A stretch of DNA of 35,223 bases from Patescibacteria group bacterium (GTDB lineage: Bacteria > Patescibacteriota > Minisyncoccia > Phycocordibacterales > SBAW01): positions 1 through 35,223 of the forward strand of contig JAIEMM010000011.1 in assembly GCA_019752125.1 (NCBI GenBank). Direction: 5' to 3'. Below the pieces are notes generated by a model. The model saw only the letters and a list, made by a program, of their open reading frames with translations. It did not search any database and was not told where the DNA came from. The translations under genes were made by a program, and so were the position numbers. Positions 1-8,695 of the stretch are shown here, one piece after another. Within the stretch, counting starts at the first letter, position 1, and each line of letters opens with the position of its first letter.

Positions 1-1046
1 TCAGCAATAGCTACCGATTCCGGGTACTCAGATTCCTTGCTAGGAATCTGCTCAGTCCTCGCACCGTCGTGCTGCGGAGCCCCTCCATCGGCACTATTGC
101 TTTCGGTTTGCACGACTCCAGATGTTGCGGATGCCGGAGCAAGATCGGGCCGCGGTTCGACAGAACCGATCGGACGAGCTTGCGCAGGTTCTACCAGTAC
201 TGGAGCAGAATTCTCAGCAATTTTCTTTGCAAGCGAAGCAAAAAGAACTTGAAGGTCATCCTGGCTCATAAAGTCGATAGAGAGCTTGCCGCCATTTTCT
301 TTTGGTTCAATAGCAACGCGCGTGCCCAAAGCTTCTGAAAGCTCACGCTCCATCTGCAAAATTTCTGGCGCGTAGAGATATTCTTTCTTACGTACCTTGT
401 CGTACGCAATGCGGCGGGCTATAGATTCAGAATCGCGCACCGTAAGGCGTTTCAGCATAATCTCGCGGAAGAGCACGCTCTGTTCTTGCGGGCGGTCTAT
501 AAGCATCAACAAAGGGCGCGTGTGGCCTTCTGCAATTTTTCCTGCAGTGAGGGCCTGCTGCATGTCCAGCGGCAGCGTAAGTAGGCGAAGTGTGTTGGAC
601 ACATACTCGCGACTCTTCCCTACCTTTTCTGCGACCTGTGCGTGCTTAAACCCAAACTCATTTACAAGGCGCGCGAATGCGTTTGCACGGTCCATTGGAT
701 TCAAATCTTCGCGCTGAAGGTTCTCGATGATAGCTACTTCGAGCTTTGTCTTGTCGTCATCGTAGTCGGCACGGATAATAACCGGCACCTGTTGTATGCC
801 CGCAAGGCGCGATGCACGCAAACGGCGCTCACCAGCGATGAGTTCATATTCTGTTGCTATACCGCCATCTTGTTTCTCAAATTCGCGGCGTGTAACCGTG
901 AGGGGTTGGATAACCCCATACTGGCGGATGGATTTTGCGAGGTCTTCAAGCTTAGCCTGGTCGAACTCTCGGCGAGGCTGGTACGGGTTTGGTTTGATTT
1001 TCTCAACCTCGACCCAAAAAATAGCGTTGTTGTAAAACTCCGACAT
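1..1046 (-). CDS. parB: ParB/Noc-family chromosome partitioning protein (3' end runs off window)
   Basis: Reverse-strand reading gives MSEFYNNAIFWVEVEKIKPNPYQPRREFDQAKLEDLAKSIRQYGVIQPLTV...ELIAGERRLRASRLAG...AIIENLQREDLNPMDRANAF; classic ParB nuclease-like N-terminus and ENLQRxDLNP motif. No stop reached by base 1. Confidence 0.93.
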   Translation of the reverse strand, partial: MSEFYNNAIFWVEVEKIKPNPYQPRREFDQAKLEDLAKSIRQYGVIQPLTVTRREFEKQDGGIATEYELIAGERRLRASRLAGIQQVPVIIRADYDDDKTKLEVAIIENLQREDLNPMDRANAFARLVNEFGFKHAQVAEKVGKSREYVSNTLRLLTLPLDMQQALTAGKIAEGHTRPLLMLIDRPQEQSVLFREIMLKRLTVRDSESIARRIAYDKVRKKEYLYAPEILQMERELSEALGTRVAIEPKENGGKLSIDFMSQDDLQVLFASLAKKIAENSAPVLVEPAQARPIGSVEPRPDLAPASATSGVVQTESNSADGGAPQHDGARTEQIPSKESEYPESVAIA

Positions 1047-1069
1047 TGGCGATATTCTACCATAGCAAG

Positions 1070-1150
1070 GCCGGAGTGGCGGAATGGTATACGCGCGCGA
1101 CTCAAAATCGCGTCTCGCAAGGGATGGGAGTTCGAGTCTCCCCTCCGGCA
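1070..1150 (+). tRNA. tRNA-Leu (CAA)
   Basis: GCCGGAG...CTCCGGC acceptor stem, anticodon loop CTCAAAA, variable arm, T-arm GTTCGAG. Confidence 0.93.
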
Positions 1151-1224
1151 CAAAGTTGACAATATAGATTTTTTTGCGATTCTTAGCCAGAATCGCTCTT
1201 CAACGTTCTCAAAGGGGACACATA

Positions 1225-1998
1225 ATGAAACAGTCTCACGTGATGGTTTCCCTCGACCTGCCTCGTCGTTGGCGGCAAGCACCTTATGATCTTGGCTCCC
1301 GCCTCAAGCAAGCTGGTTGCACGCACTTCAAGGTACATGATCCTTTTCCAACAATGGATCTTGCTGCGACCGCCAAATACCTCAGCACATCGCTGCTGCC
1401 CGGTAAATCGGCCACAGTCATGCTCGACAACAAAGAGCATGACATCCTTAGCCGCGTCATGAAGGCGGTTGAAAACCATGTGCGGATGGGCTTCCGTCTC
1501 ACCACGGTACACACCATGTGTGGACGTGAGGTTTTAACCGAATTGGCCAAGGAATTCGGCGATGTCGTTGTTGCTGTCACTACCCTAACTAGCATGCAGG
1601 AGAAAGACCTGCAGGAAATTCACGACAACAAGAAGACACACGCTGAAATGGAGTTGCATCTTGGGCGCATCGCGTTTGACTGCGGTATCCGTGCGGGCAT
1701 CGTATGCAGCGCTCCAGGTGTTCCCGCACTGAAGGAGTATGTGAAAGGTGTTCCGTTTATGACGCCAGGCATATATCTGCCGAGCCAGGGGCAGCCTTCC
1801 GACCAACGGTGGGCCGCGACTCCCAAGCAAGCTGTGGATTTCGGCTCGAACTACCTCATCGTCGGAAGAAGCATTCTCGGAAGCGATGCCGTGATCGAGA
1901 AAATTAATGGGCAGCATCGCGTCGTGCAGCAGGAAATCCCAGTGCACGATCCGGAAGAGAAGTATACGCAGGTCTTGAGAGAGACTGGCATCCAATAG
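1225..1998 (+). CDS. pyrF: Orotidine 5'-phosphate decarboxylase-like protein
   Basis: MLDNKEHDI (D-x-K-x-x-D) motif, TPGIYLPSQGQPSDQRWAATPKQAVDFGSNYLIVGRSI C-terminal signature of OMP decarboxylases; ATG 1225 after AAGGGGAC. Confidence 0.85.
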   Translation: MKQSHVMVSLDLPRRWRQAPYDLGSRLKQAGCTHFKVHDPFPTMDLAATAKYLSTSLLPGKSATVMLDNKEHDILSRVMKAVENHVRMGFRLTTVHTMCGREVLTELAKEFGDVVVAVTTLTSMQEKDLQEIHDNKKTHAEMELHLGRIAFDCGIRAGIVCSAPGVPALKEYVKGVPFMTPGIYLPSQGQPSDQRWAATPKQAVDFGSNYLIVGRSILGSDAVIEKINGQHRVVQQEIPVHDPEEKYTQVLRETGIQ

Positions 1999-2005
1999 TA
2001 ACCAG

Positions 2006-2038
2006 ACAGCGGCATAACAGCCGCTGTTTTCTTTTTTA
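2006..2038 (+). terminator. Rho-independent terminator after pyrF-like gene
   Basis: ACAGCGGC-ataaca-GCCGCTGT followed by TTTTCTTTTTT. Confidence 0.85.
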
Positions 2039-2061
2039 TAAAATTCCTCTACAGTGGGCGT

Positions 2062-2982
2062 GTGAATAAGCCCAAAGTCATTGCAGTAGTAGGGCCAACC
2101 GCGTCGGGGAAAACGGCGTTGGGTATTTTTCTTGCACAAAAGCTTGGCGGCGAGGTTATTTCTGCAGACTCACGTCAAATATATAAAGGGTTGGCTGCTA
2201 TAGCCCGCGTGCCGGATACAAAAGAGCGCGCCGGCATCCCCCACCACTTACTAGAATTTGCATCTCCTAAACGCCTCTACAGCGCAGGAGAGTTTAAGAA
2301 GCATGCCCAAAAAATCATTACTGATATAAACAACAGGAACAAAGTTCCACTTGTTGTTGGTGGCACAGGGTTCTATGCAGACTCGCTGCTGCGCGGCTTT
2401 TCTCTTCCTGAAGTCGCGCCAAACAAAAAACTTCGTGCGCAGCTTGCAAAGAAAACACCTGCCCAACTTTTTTCCATGCTTAAAAAATTAGACACGAAAA
2501 CCGCTGCACGTATTGATGCAAAAAATCCCGCACGGCTTGTACGGGCAATAGAAATAGCAAAAGCTATTGGAAGCGTTCCAGAACTTATTTCAGATTCTCC
2601 CTACGAAGTACTGTGGCTTGGGCTTCGCCCCGCCGAAACAAAACATGCAAAAGCAATTCGAGCCGGTGTAGAAAAACGGCTCAATCTCATGCTTCGTGAA
2701 GCAAAGAAACTTCGCACCTCGCTCTCTAAAAAACAGCTATCGGCGCTGGGCTTTGAACTTATTCCCCTGCTTGCATATTTGGATAAAAAACTTACTAAAG
2801 CAGAACTTATAGAACAGCTTGTGCGTAGCGAGCTTGGATACGTAAAGCGCCAGATGCGCTGGTTTAAACGACACAAAGAAATCCACTGGGTAAAAAACAA
2901 AACAGAGGCATTGACTTTAAGTAGAGTTCATGGTTTTATGATACAAGGAGGTCCCAATGTGCGACGAAAAACCGCAAAGTAA
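2062..2982 (+). CDS. miaA: tRNA dimethylallyltransferase
   Basis: GTG start; VIAVVGPTASGKTALGIFLAQKLGGEVISADSRQIYKGL and GTGFYADSLL motifs. Confidence 0.95.
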   Translation: MNKPKVIAVVGPTASGKTALGIFLAQKLGGEVISADSRQIYKGLAAIARVPDTKERAGIPHHLLEFASPKRLYSAGEFKKHAQKIITDINNRNKVPLVVGGTGFYADSLLRGFSLPEVAPNKKLRAQLAKKTPAQLFSMLKKLDTKTAARIDAKNPARLVRAIEIAKAIGSVPELISDSPYEVLWLGLRPAETKHAKAIRAGVEKRLNLMLREAKKLRTSLSKKQLSALGFELIPLLAYLDKKLTKAELIEQLVRSELGYVKRQMRWFKRHKEIHWVKNKTEALTLSRVHGFMIQGGPNVRRKTAK

Positions 2983-3169
2983 CGTCCATTACCTTTTCCC
3001 CAGAAAAGGTGTGGCCAAGGAAAAACCACCCGAGCAACCAGCGCCGCCGCTGGAGTTTGACTTCTCGCAGCTGGTAGCACCGTATCCCATGAATCAGGCT
3101 ACGACCCCCGAACAAGAGAAGTGGGGTTCGTGGCTGATAAACTTTCTCGCCGAAAGCGGGGAGAAATAG
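2957..3169 (+). CDS. Small hypothetical protein (70 aa)
   Basis: ORF with strong SD AAGGAGG upstream of ATG; overlaps the 3' end of miaA. Confidence 0.6.
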   Translation: MCDEKPQSNVHYLFPRKGVAKEKPPEQPAPPLEFDFSQLVAPYPMNQATTPEQEKWGSWLINFLAESGEK

Positions 3170-3248
3170 AACGAAGAGGCGCTAGGAGAAATCCCAGCGC
3201 CTTTCCCTTTACAACGTTCCGTCGGAACCTCAACCAAATCGCTGGGGT

Positions 3249-4643
3249 TTATAGTAAAGCCGCACGAATAAACCTCTCGTGCATCTGTGACAATTCTTTT
3301 TCTGGCATTGCACCAAAAGCCTCAGCTGTTGTATCTGAAAGTTCGCGAAATATTGAATCTTGCTCCATTACCTCTGGATGTACTTCAAGTGCTCTGTCGT
3401 TTAAACCAAGCAAATACAGCCCATCAAGCGTTCGCACGCGCGAAAGCGCCACATAGCCCTGTCCGTATTCAAATGCCTGTGAAAGATCAATTATGGCCGC
3501 ATCTAGAGACATTCCCTGGCTCTTGTGTACTGTTATGGCCCACGCCAAGCGGAGTGGCAACTGTTCTATGCTGGCTAGTTTTTTATTGCCGTCCTGCACC
3601 GCCCACTCAACCGTATCTACCTCTATAACGCCGCCAGAATTTAATTTAACTATTGGGTGGCCAGTGAGTTTAGAAAATTCAAGCACTGTCCCTATCGTCC
3701 CGTTGTAATATTCGCCCTCTGGATCGTTTTTAGTAAACATAACTTTTGCTCCAACCTTGAGCATCAGAGCTTCCGGTGAAAGACAGCTGCGTTTAAGCGC
3801 CTCGGTAAGAGGAAGTGCGCCTTTGCTTCGCATGTCGTAGCGGCGCGGCAGTGAAGGTAATTTCTCAAGCTCTGCGTCGTTAAGTCTGTCTACGTTTACG
3901 TTATGAGGAAAAAGCTTTGTATGCGTATTTTTCTTTGGCGGCTCAGTGATTCTTGATGAAAGTTTTTGCTTTAAATCACTCGGCACATACCCTCGCCTGA
4001 GAGCTGAGAGAATTTGAAGAAACACAGGGTCCTCCTGACGATGCTGTTCTTCCAAGTAACATACAAGCGGCTTTGCTCGTTTCCACGACTGCGCATAAAA
4101 CGCAAAGGGTGACATTGAGCTACGTTGTCCATTCGGAGATTCGTCATAGTTTATTTCCATCATGTCGCTTTTGATCTCTTGCATTTTTACCACAGGCGGC
4201 AGCTGGAAAAAGTCGCCAACAAAAATCATCTGTAGACCGCCAAAAGCTTCGTTTGAATTTCGGAGCATACGCAAAACCACATCAACAGAGTCGAGCGTCT
4301 GCGCAGACAGCATAGATATCTCGTCGATGATAAGAACTTTCGCATTGCGCACGCGTTTTACTACTTTTTCTTTCTGGCTGATAAGGTCGAGATCATATTC
4401 TGTAAGCGTGGACTTAACTCCAATACCGCACCACGAGTGTATGGTGTAGCCACCAATGTGTGTCGCTGCAATACCCGTAGATGCACACACGGCTGGCTCT
4501 ATACCCTGCTCTCGTAAGTACGCTACGTAGCGGTTTATAGTGTGCGTTTTGCCGCTCCCTGGCTCCCCGGTGAGAAATACATTCGCGCCTGTTTTAAGTA
4601 TTTGGAAGGCCTCGTCCTGAGTCATTGGACTAGTGTACCGCAT
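3249..4643 (-). CDS. PIF1/RecD-like superfamily 1 helicase
   Basis: GANVFLTGEPGSGKTHTINRYV (Walker A), VLIIDEISMLSA (Walker B), VHKSQGMSLD and YVALSRVRTLDGLYL motifs. Confidence 0.92.
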   Translation of the reverse strand: MRYTSPMTQDEAFQILKTGANVFLTGEPGSGKTHTINRYVAYLREQGIEPAVCASTGIAATHIGGYTIHSWCGIGVKSTLTEYDLDLISQKEKVVKRVRNAKVLIIDEISMLSAQTLDSVDVVLRMLRNSNEAFGGLQMIFVGDFFQLPPVVKMQEIKSDMMEINYDESPNGQRSSMSPFAFYAQSWKRAKPLVCYLEEQHRQEDPVFLQILSALRRGYVPSDLKQKLSSRITEPPKKNTHTKLFPHNVNVDRLNDAELEKLPSLPRRYDMRSKGALPLTEALKRSCLSPEALMLKVGAKVMFTKNDPEGEYYNGTIGTVLEFSKLTGHPIVKLNSGGVIEVDTVEWAVQDGNKKLASIEQLPLRLAWAITVHKSQGMSLDAAIIDLSQAFEYGQGYVALSRVRTLDGLYLLGLNDRALEVHPEVMEQDSIFRELSDTTAEAFGAMPEKELSQMHERFIRAALL

Positions 4644-4671
4644 AGAGATAAGAAAATGATAATATTGGGCG

Positions 4672-5031
4672 CTATAGCTTATTCCGAAGCCATAAATCTA
4701 AACCGTCGTTTTCATAACGAGGAACAATATGGAAATGCGTATGAAATACAGACTGTTGTGCCTCCTTGCCAGCAGCGTGGAGGAAATTTATCGCTTGAGC
4801 GCCATGCTTTTCGAGCAAGTTCTTTCCAATCTGTTTCGAAACAATGGCAAGATGAGCCAGCACTGCATCATCAGTATCTAGCATATTTACAAAATGTTGT
4901 TTCGATATAACCAATGTATGCCCCTCAGAGACAGGCTCGATTGGCTCAATCGCCAACGATATATCGTCTTCAAATACGACAGAGGCAGGCGCTTCTTTTT
5001 TAATTATCTTACAGAAAATGCAGTCGTCCAT
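4672..5031 (-). CDS. HIT family hydrolase
   Basis: MDDCIFCKIIKKEAPASVVFEDD ... HTHFHIVPRYENDGL (HxHxH). Confidence 0.95.
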   Translation of the reverse strand: MDDCIFCKIIKKEAPASVVFEDDISLAIEPIEPVSEGHTLVISKQHFVNMLDTDDAVLAHLAIVSKQIGKNLLEKHGAQAINFLHAAGKEAQQSVFHTHFHIVPRYENDGLDLWLRNKL

Positions 5032-5051
5032 GACAATCTTTAAAAACTCTG

Positions 5052-5125
5052 TGGCGGGCGATGAGGGAATCGAACCCCCGCCAGCGGTTTTGGAGACCGC
5101 TGTTCTACCACTAAACTAATCGCCC
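5052..5125 (-). tRNA. tRNA-Trp (CCA), 3' CCA encoded
   Basis: Reverse complement GGGCGAT...CTCCAAA loop...ATCGCCC-G-CCA. Confidence 0.93.
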
Positions 5126-5177
5126 TTCGACTCGAAGACTCGCTCAAGGCAAGCCCTCGGTAAAAACAGTGTACCGT

Positions 5178-5205
5178 AAAACGCTCCCGAGTGGGAGCGT
5201 TTTGT
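5178..5205 (-). terminator. Terminator downstream of rpmG
   Basis: AAAACGCTCCC-gagt-GGGAGCGTTTT inverted repeat. Confidence 0.75.
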
Positions 5206-5363
5206 TATTTCTTAACCTCTTTGTGAACTGTCTGAGCACGGCACCACTTGCAGTACTTTTTAAGCTCAATTTTGCGCTCCACCAACTTCTTGTTCTTGGA
5301 CGACCAATAGTTGATGCGCTTGCATTTGTTGCAGGCCAGTTTTATGAGTCTATCTTGCGACAT
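5205..5363 (-). CDS. rpmG: 50S ribosomal protein L33
   Basis: 52-aa reverse-strand ORF MSQDRLIKLACNKCKRINYWSSKNKKLVERKIELKKYCKWCRAQTVHKEVKK with paired CxxC motifs. Confidence 0.92.
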   Translation of the reverse strand: MSQDRLIKLACNKCKRINYWSSKNKKLVERKIELKKYCKWCRAQTVHKEVKK

Positions 5364-5401
5364 GCCGAACACTATAGCAGAGCTGAGCTATTTGGTCAAA
5401 A

Positions 5402-6547
5402 TTAGCACCCTGTCCCCCGCAGGGTTAGCGTACGGCAAATATTGGCTACATAGCCCCGTGTTTCTTGTAAGCCCCCTGGGTTTGTAACGCATTGCCAGGC
5501 ATACAGACCAACACAGTCAGAGCTTGGGGCGAGACCAGGCTTTGTCCCATTTGGATACGGACTTGTTGAAATACCACTGTTGTACCCAGCAAGAGAATTT
5601 GGGATATCTGGAAACTGCTTGTATATCGTATTTAAATATCCTGCTCCCCCATTTATCTGACACTGCGTGTCAGTAGAAGCACAGTCAGAACCTGGGCTGC
5701 CTGGCATCGCTTGCATTAGACCCTTAGCACCTGTTGAAGAAATTGCGTTGGGGTTGCCGCCAGACTCGGCCGCGATAGTTGCCGTAACAACCTGCGTGCA
5801 GTTAGGAACAGAAGAGCCGTTGCATGCGGCTTGGATTTGGTCACCATACTTAGCCTGGACCTCATCATAGGTGATGATTAAATTCAGGTCGCTCTGAGTT
5901 GTCGACAGAGCGATAGGTGCCGCCATACCGTTTGGGCCAACAGTTTGCACGTCGATAGGTGTCACTGCAGGGCCCGCGGGTGTTATTGGACCACTTGGAT
6001 TATTCGGATTTGTTGGATACTGATATCCAGATGGCGGTGCACTGACAGGAGTAAGTACTTGGCTAATGTCGAGGTTTCGTGGTCGAACAGATTTGCCATC
6101 ATTCGGCCCGTTATATATATGGCAATCTATACTGAAATAACTGCCCATCTTGGAATAATCTTGGTTAGTGACCGACTGAAGTATCACCTGCACCACAAGC
6201 CAACCTGTGATGGTGATGATGAATCCGATAAGGACTGAGCGGAAGATACTTCGTGCACGAGCGATGCGCTTTGGGTTACCTGCGTTGGTGAAGAAGAGAA
6301 TGCCAGCCCAGGCAAACATGCCGACGCTAATTGGGATGGTTACCATCACCAAGAAGTTCACAATGTTTTGGATGAGTTTTGCGAAGTAACAGAAGTTGCA
6401 GGAGGTGGCTTGGACGTAATAGTTGGGGTCGAAGTAACTCGTAAACCTAGGTACACCGCAAGGCACGAGCTCTGACGCTTGTGCCAAAGCCAAGGCCGGG
6501 AGACCAAACAAAACCACAAAAGGTAGAAATTGAAGAAAGCGTTTCAT
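5402..6547 (-). CDS. VirB2/TrbC-like membrane domain fused to a lytic transglycosylase (SLT)-like domain
   Basis: Signal peptide; IVNFLVMVTIPISVGMFAWAGILFFTNAGN...GFIITITGWLVVQVIL two-TM region; C-terminal ATIAAESGGNPNAISSTGAKGLMQAMPG...LAGYNSG, SLT-type motifs. Confidence 0.8.
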   Translation of the reverse strand: MKRFLQFLPFVVLFGLPALALAQASELVPCGVPRFTSYFDPNYYVQATSCNFCYFAKLIQNIVNFLVMVTIPISVGMFAWAGILFFTNAGNPKRIARARSIFRSVLIGFIITITGWLVVQVILQSVTNQDYSKMGSYFSIDCHIYNGPNDGKSVRPRNLDISQVLTPVSAPPSGYQYPTNPNNPSGPITPAGPAVTPIDVQTVGPNGMAAPIALSTTQSDLNLIITYDEVQAKYGDQIQAACNGSSVPNCTQVVTATIAAESGGNPNAISSTGAKGLMQAMPGSPGSDCASTDTQCQINGGAGYLNTIYKQFPDIPNSLAGYNSGISTSPYPNGTKPGLAPSSDCVGLYAWQCVTNPGGLQETRGYVANICRTLTLRGTGC

Positions 6548-6549
6548 CT

Positions 6550-7611
6550 TTAATTACCGCATGAAGGGCTAGCGCTTGGGCTCATATACAGAGAAAAGTG
6601 CCCGCCTGTGCCGTACCCGGTTAAGCACCTTGAAGTAACTCCGGCTGGACACGAGTTGCCTATTCCCGGCTCCCACACCGCACACTGCCCTTGTGCGCGT
6701 GCGGCTTGGATGACTGAATTTATCGCAGCGGCATTTGTGTTCAACGACGAATCTTTAAACGAAATATCGACCGAGTTTCCATTTTGCTGTTCGCTGTTTT
6801 GGTGCCCCACTTCATTTCCTCCTGAAACAGTAATCTGCTGGCCTGAATTATTTTTTAAATCGACCACAGCGCTGATGACGTTTGAATTGACCTTATCGAG
6901 CGCGGTACAACTACTACTACCAGCATCGTTGCAGTTTCCAGAAGACGTAACTGGAACGCCAGAGGATTCCAATATTCCACGATTTATTTGATCTTGGAGT
7001 TGTCCTCCTGATGGGGTTGGGCCAGAAGTAGCCGGTGTTCCGGTACCTGGCGGATATGGATACTCCGTCGAGGGAGCAGTAGGAGCAACAGTAGGCGTAA
7101 GCACCGAACTGATATCAACATTACGAGAGCGGAATTGATTGTACTCACTACAATCCAAGTTCACCCAGTTGTTAGCACTGTAGAAATTTGGATTGGTAAT
7201 ACTCTGCAACACCACCTGCACCACAAGCCAACCTGTGATGGTGATGATGAATCCGATAAGGACTGAGCGGAAGATACTTCGTGCACGAGCGATGCGCTTT
7301 GGGTTACCTGCGTTGGTGAAGAAGAGAATGCCAGCCCAGGCAAACATGCCGACGCTAATTGGGATGGTTACCATCACCAAGAAGTTCACAATGTTTTGGA
7401 TGAGCTTTGCAAAGTAACAGAAGTTGCAGGAGGTGGCTTGCAGGTAGTAGCTGGGATTTAACAATGAATAGTTACTCGATGAAACTGCGCCGCATGGCAC
7501 AAGACCATTTGCGCCAACTGATTGGGCGTATATATATAGTGGCGTAGCAAGAAAAAGGAGGAGAAGAAAACTGTATTTATGTCGAAAAAAGAACCGGGCA
7601 ATCGCCTTCAT
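6550..7611 (-). CDS. Paralogous VirB2/TrbC-like membrane domain with a possible M15-like peptidase C-terminus
   Basis: Same two-TM block as the neighbouring gene; C-terminus HQNSEQQNGNSVDISF...GYGTGGHFSLYM with His/Asp/His spacing reminiscent of M15 peptidases. Confidence 0.65.
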   Translation of the reverse strand: MKAIARFFFRHKYSFLLLLFLATPLYIYAQSVGANGLVPCGAVSSSNYSLLNPSYYLQATSCNFCYFAKLIQNIVNFLVMVTIPISVGMFAWAGILFFTNAGNPKRIARARSIFRSVLIGFIITITGWLVVQVVLQSITNPNFYSANNWVNLDCSEYNQFRSRNVDISSVLTPTVAPTAPSTEYPYPPGTGTPATSGPTPSGGQLQDQINRGILESSGVPVTSSGNCNDAGSSSCTALDKVNSNVISAVVDLKNNSGQQITVSGGNEVGHQNSEQQNGNSVDISFKDSSLNTNAAAINSVIQAARAQGQCAVWEPGIGNSCPAGVTSRCLTGYGTGGHFSLYMSPSASPSCGN

Positions 7612-7714
7612 GTTGCACTAATTGTAACACCATCCGCCAGCTGGTGGATCGACAAGCTGTCCAAAAAAGTGTATTTTGAAGGTCGTTCTCGTTCGATGTC
7701 GGTATTGAAATAAT

Positions 7715-7797
7715 GCGTCGGTGGTAGAGTGGTCAATTACACTTGGCTGTAAACCAAGCGCCTTCGGGCTACGTAGGTTCGAATCCTACCCGGCGCA
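7715..7797 (+). tRNA. tRNA-Tyr (GTA)
   Basis: GCGTCGG...CTGTAAA loop, long variable arm, GGTTCGAATCC T-arm, CCGGCGC. Confidence 0.93.
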
Positions 7798-7804
7798 CAA
7801 GAAA

Positions 7805-7834
7805 CAAAACCCCTGGCAAATCGCCAGGGGTTTT
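7805..7834 (+). terminator. Terminator/hairpin after tRNA-Tyr
   Basis: AAAACCCCTGGC-aaatc-GCCAGGGGTTTT perfect inverted repeat. Confidence 0.8.
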
Positions 7835-7872
7835 GTTATATGATTACAGGCGAAGCCCTTTGGAGGAACCAC

Positions 7873-7992
7873 ATGTTCGATTGGAACGCTTGGATCGATG
7901 AGATGATCCGGCTCGACCATTACGCGGAGCGCCCGCTTGACTACTGGCTCGACTGGATCGATGACATGGTTGTGGCAGTATGGGGCTACTGA
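7873..7992 (+). CDS. Trp-rich micro-ORF (39 aa)
   Basis: MFDWNAWIDEMIRLDHYAERPLDYWLDWIDDMVVAVWGY; SD TGGAGGAACC 7 nt upstream; bracketed by two terminators; not in the supplied ORF track. Confidence 0.6.
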   Translation: MFDWNAWIDEMIRLDHYAERPLDYWLDWIDDMVVAVWGY

Positions 7993-8003
7993 AGCCTCAC
8001 TGC

Positions 8004-8036
8004 AAAAGCCCCGTGACGAAAGTCCGGGGCTTTTTT
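8004..8036 (+). terminator. Rho-independent terminator after the micro-ORF
   Basis: AAGCCCCG...CGGGGCTTTTTT. Confidence 0.8.
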
Positions 8037-8062
8037 ATTTTTTACAAACGTGAAGGCCATCC

Positions 8063-8617
8063 CTAAGGATGGCCTCTGTGTTGTTTCGTGTCCTCGTCTT
8101 CGATGAGGAACTCGGCGAACCGCTTCATGAGGCGGTTATATCGCAGAAGGATCAATTCCGCATTCGTCGACGAGATAAGTTCCCGAGGAAACTTGTCGAG
8201 CAGCTTTGCTCCAACTGGAACAAGTGTTGCGCCCCGCTTATCTTCATCGATGAGACAAAGCTTTTCGTCACGCGGGTGCTTGTTCTGGTCGGGGCCGTAG
8301 TTGAAGCGAGCGATCAAATCCTTCAAGAGCTTGGATTCTTTTTTCCACTGCTTCTTTACGGGCTGAAACGCCGCTATCTGGTCGAGGCTCCTAAGCACGA
8401 TGGGAAACTTCGTGTTGGTTGCCGTGACATTTACCCACGGATACATGCGGTCATTTGGGCCGCAGTGCCCCTGGCATGAGGCCACAGTCCTGAACCCACG
8501 GTAACGAAGCGCCACCACGAGATCAAAAATTCCAGGTTCAACACCAGGATGTCCGCCGACGCTGTAGTCATCGCTGATTTTTTGAACTTCAGCGCGGACT
8601 TTTTCCAAACGAGTCAT
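8063..8617 (-). CDS. Hypothetical protein
   Basis: Long ORF with VVALRYRGFRTVASCQGHCGPND; no confident family. Confidence 0.7.
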   Translation of the reverse strand: MTRLEKVRAEVQKISDDYSVGGHPGVEPGIFDLVVALRYRGFRTVASCQGHCGPNDRMYPWVNVTATNTKFPIVLRSLDQIAAFQPVKKQWKKESKLLKDLIARFNYGPDQNKHPRDEKLCLIDEDKRGATLVPVGAKLLDKFPRELISSTNAELILLRYNRLMKRFAEFLIEDEDTKQHRGHP

Positions 8618-8695
8618 TCATACCCCCTTGTGATGTTCTTTCAGCTTATATTATATAACATAATTCTATGTTTCGTCAAATACAACAAAACTTTT

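Noticed and set aside
857-1282. 141-aa minus ORF overlapping tRNA-Leu
   Set aside because: Antisense to the tRNA and in another frame from ParB; contains the translated-tRNA motif RRGDSNSHPLR; spurious.
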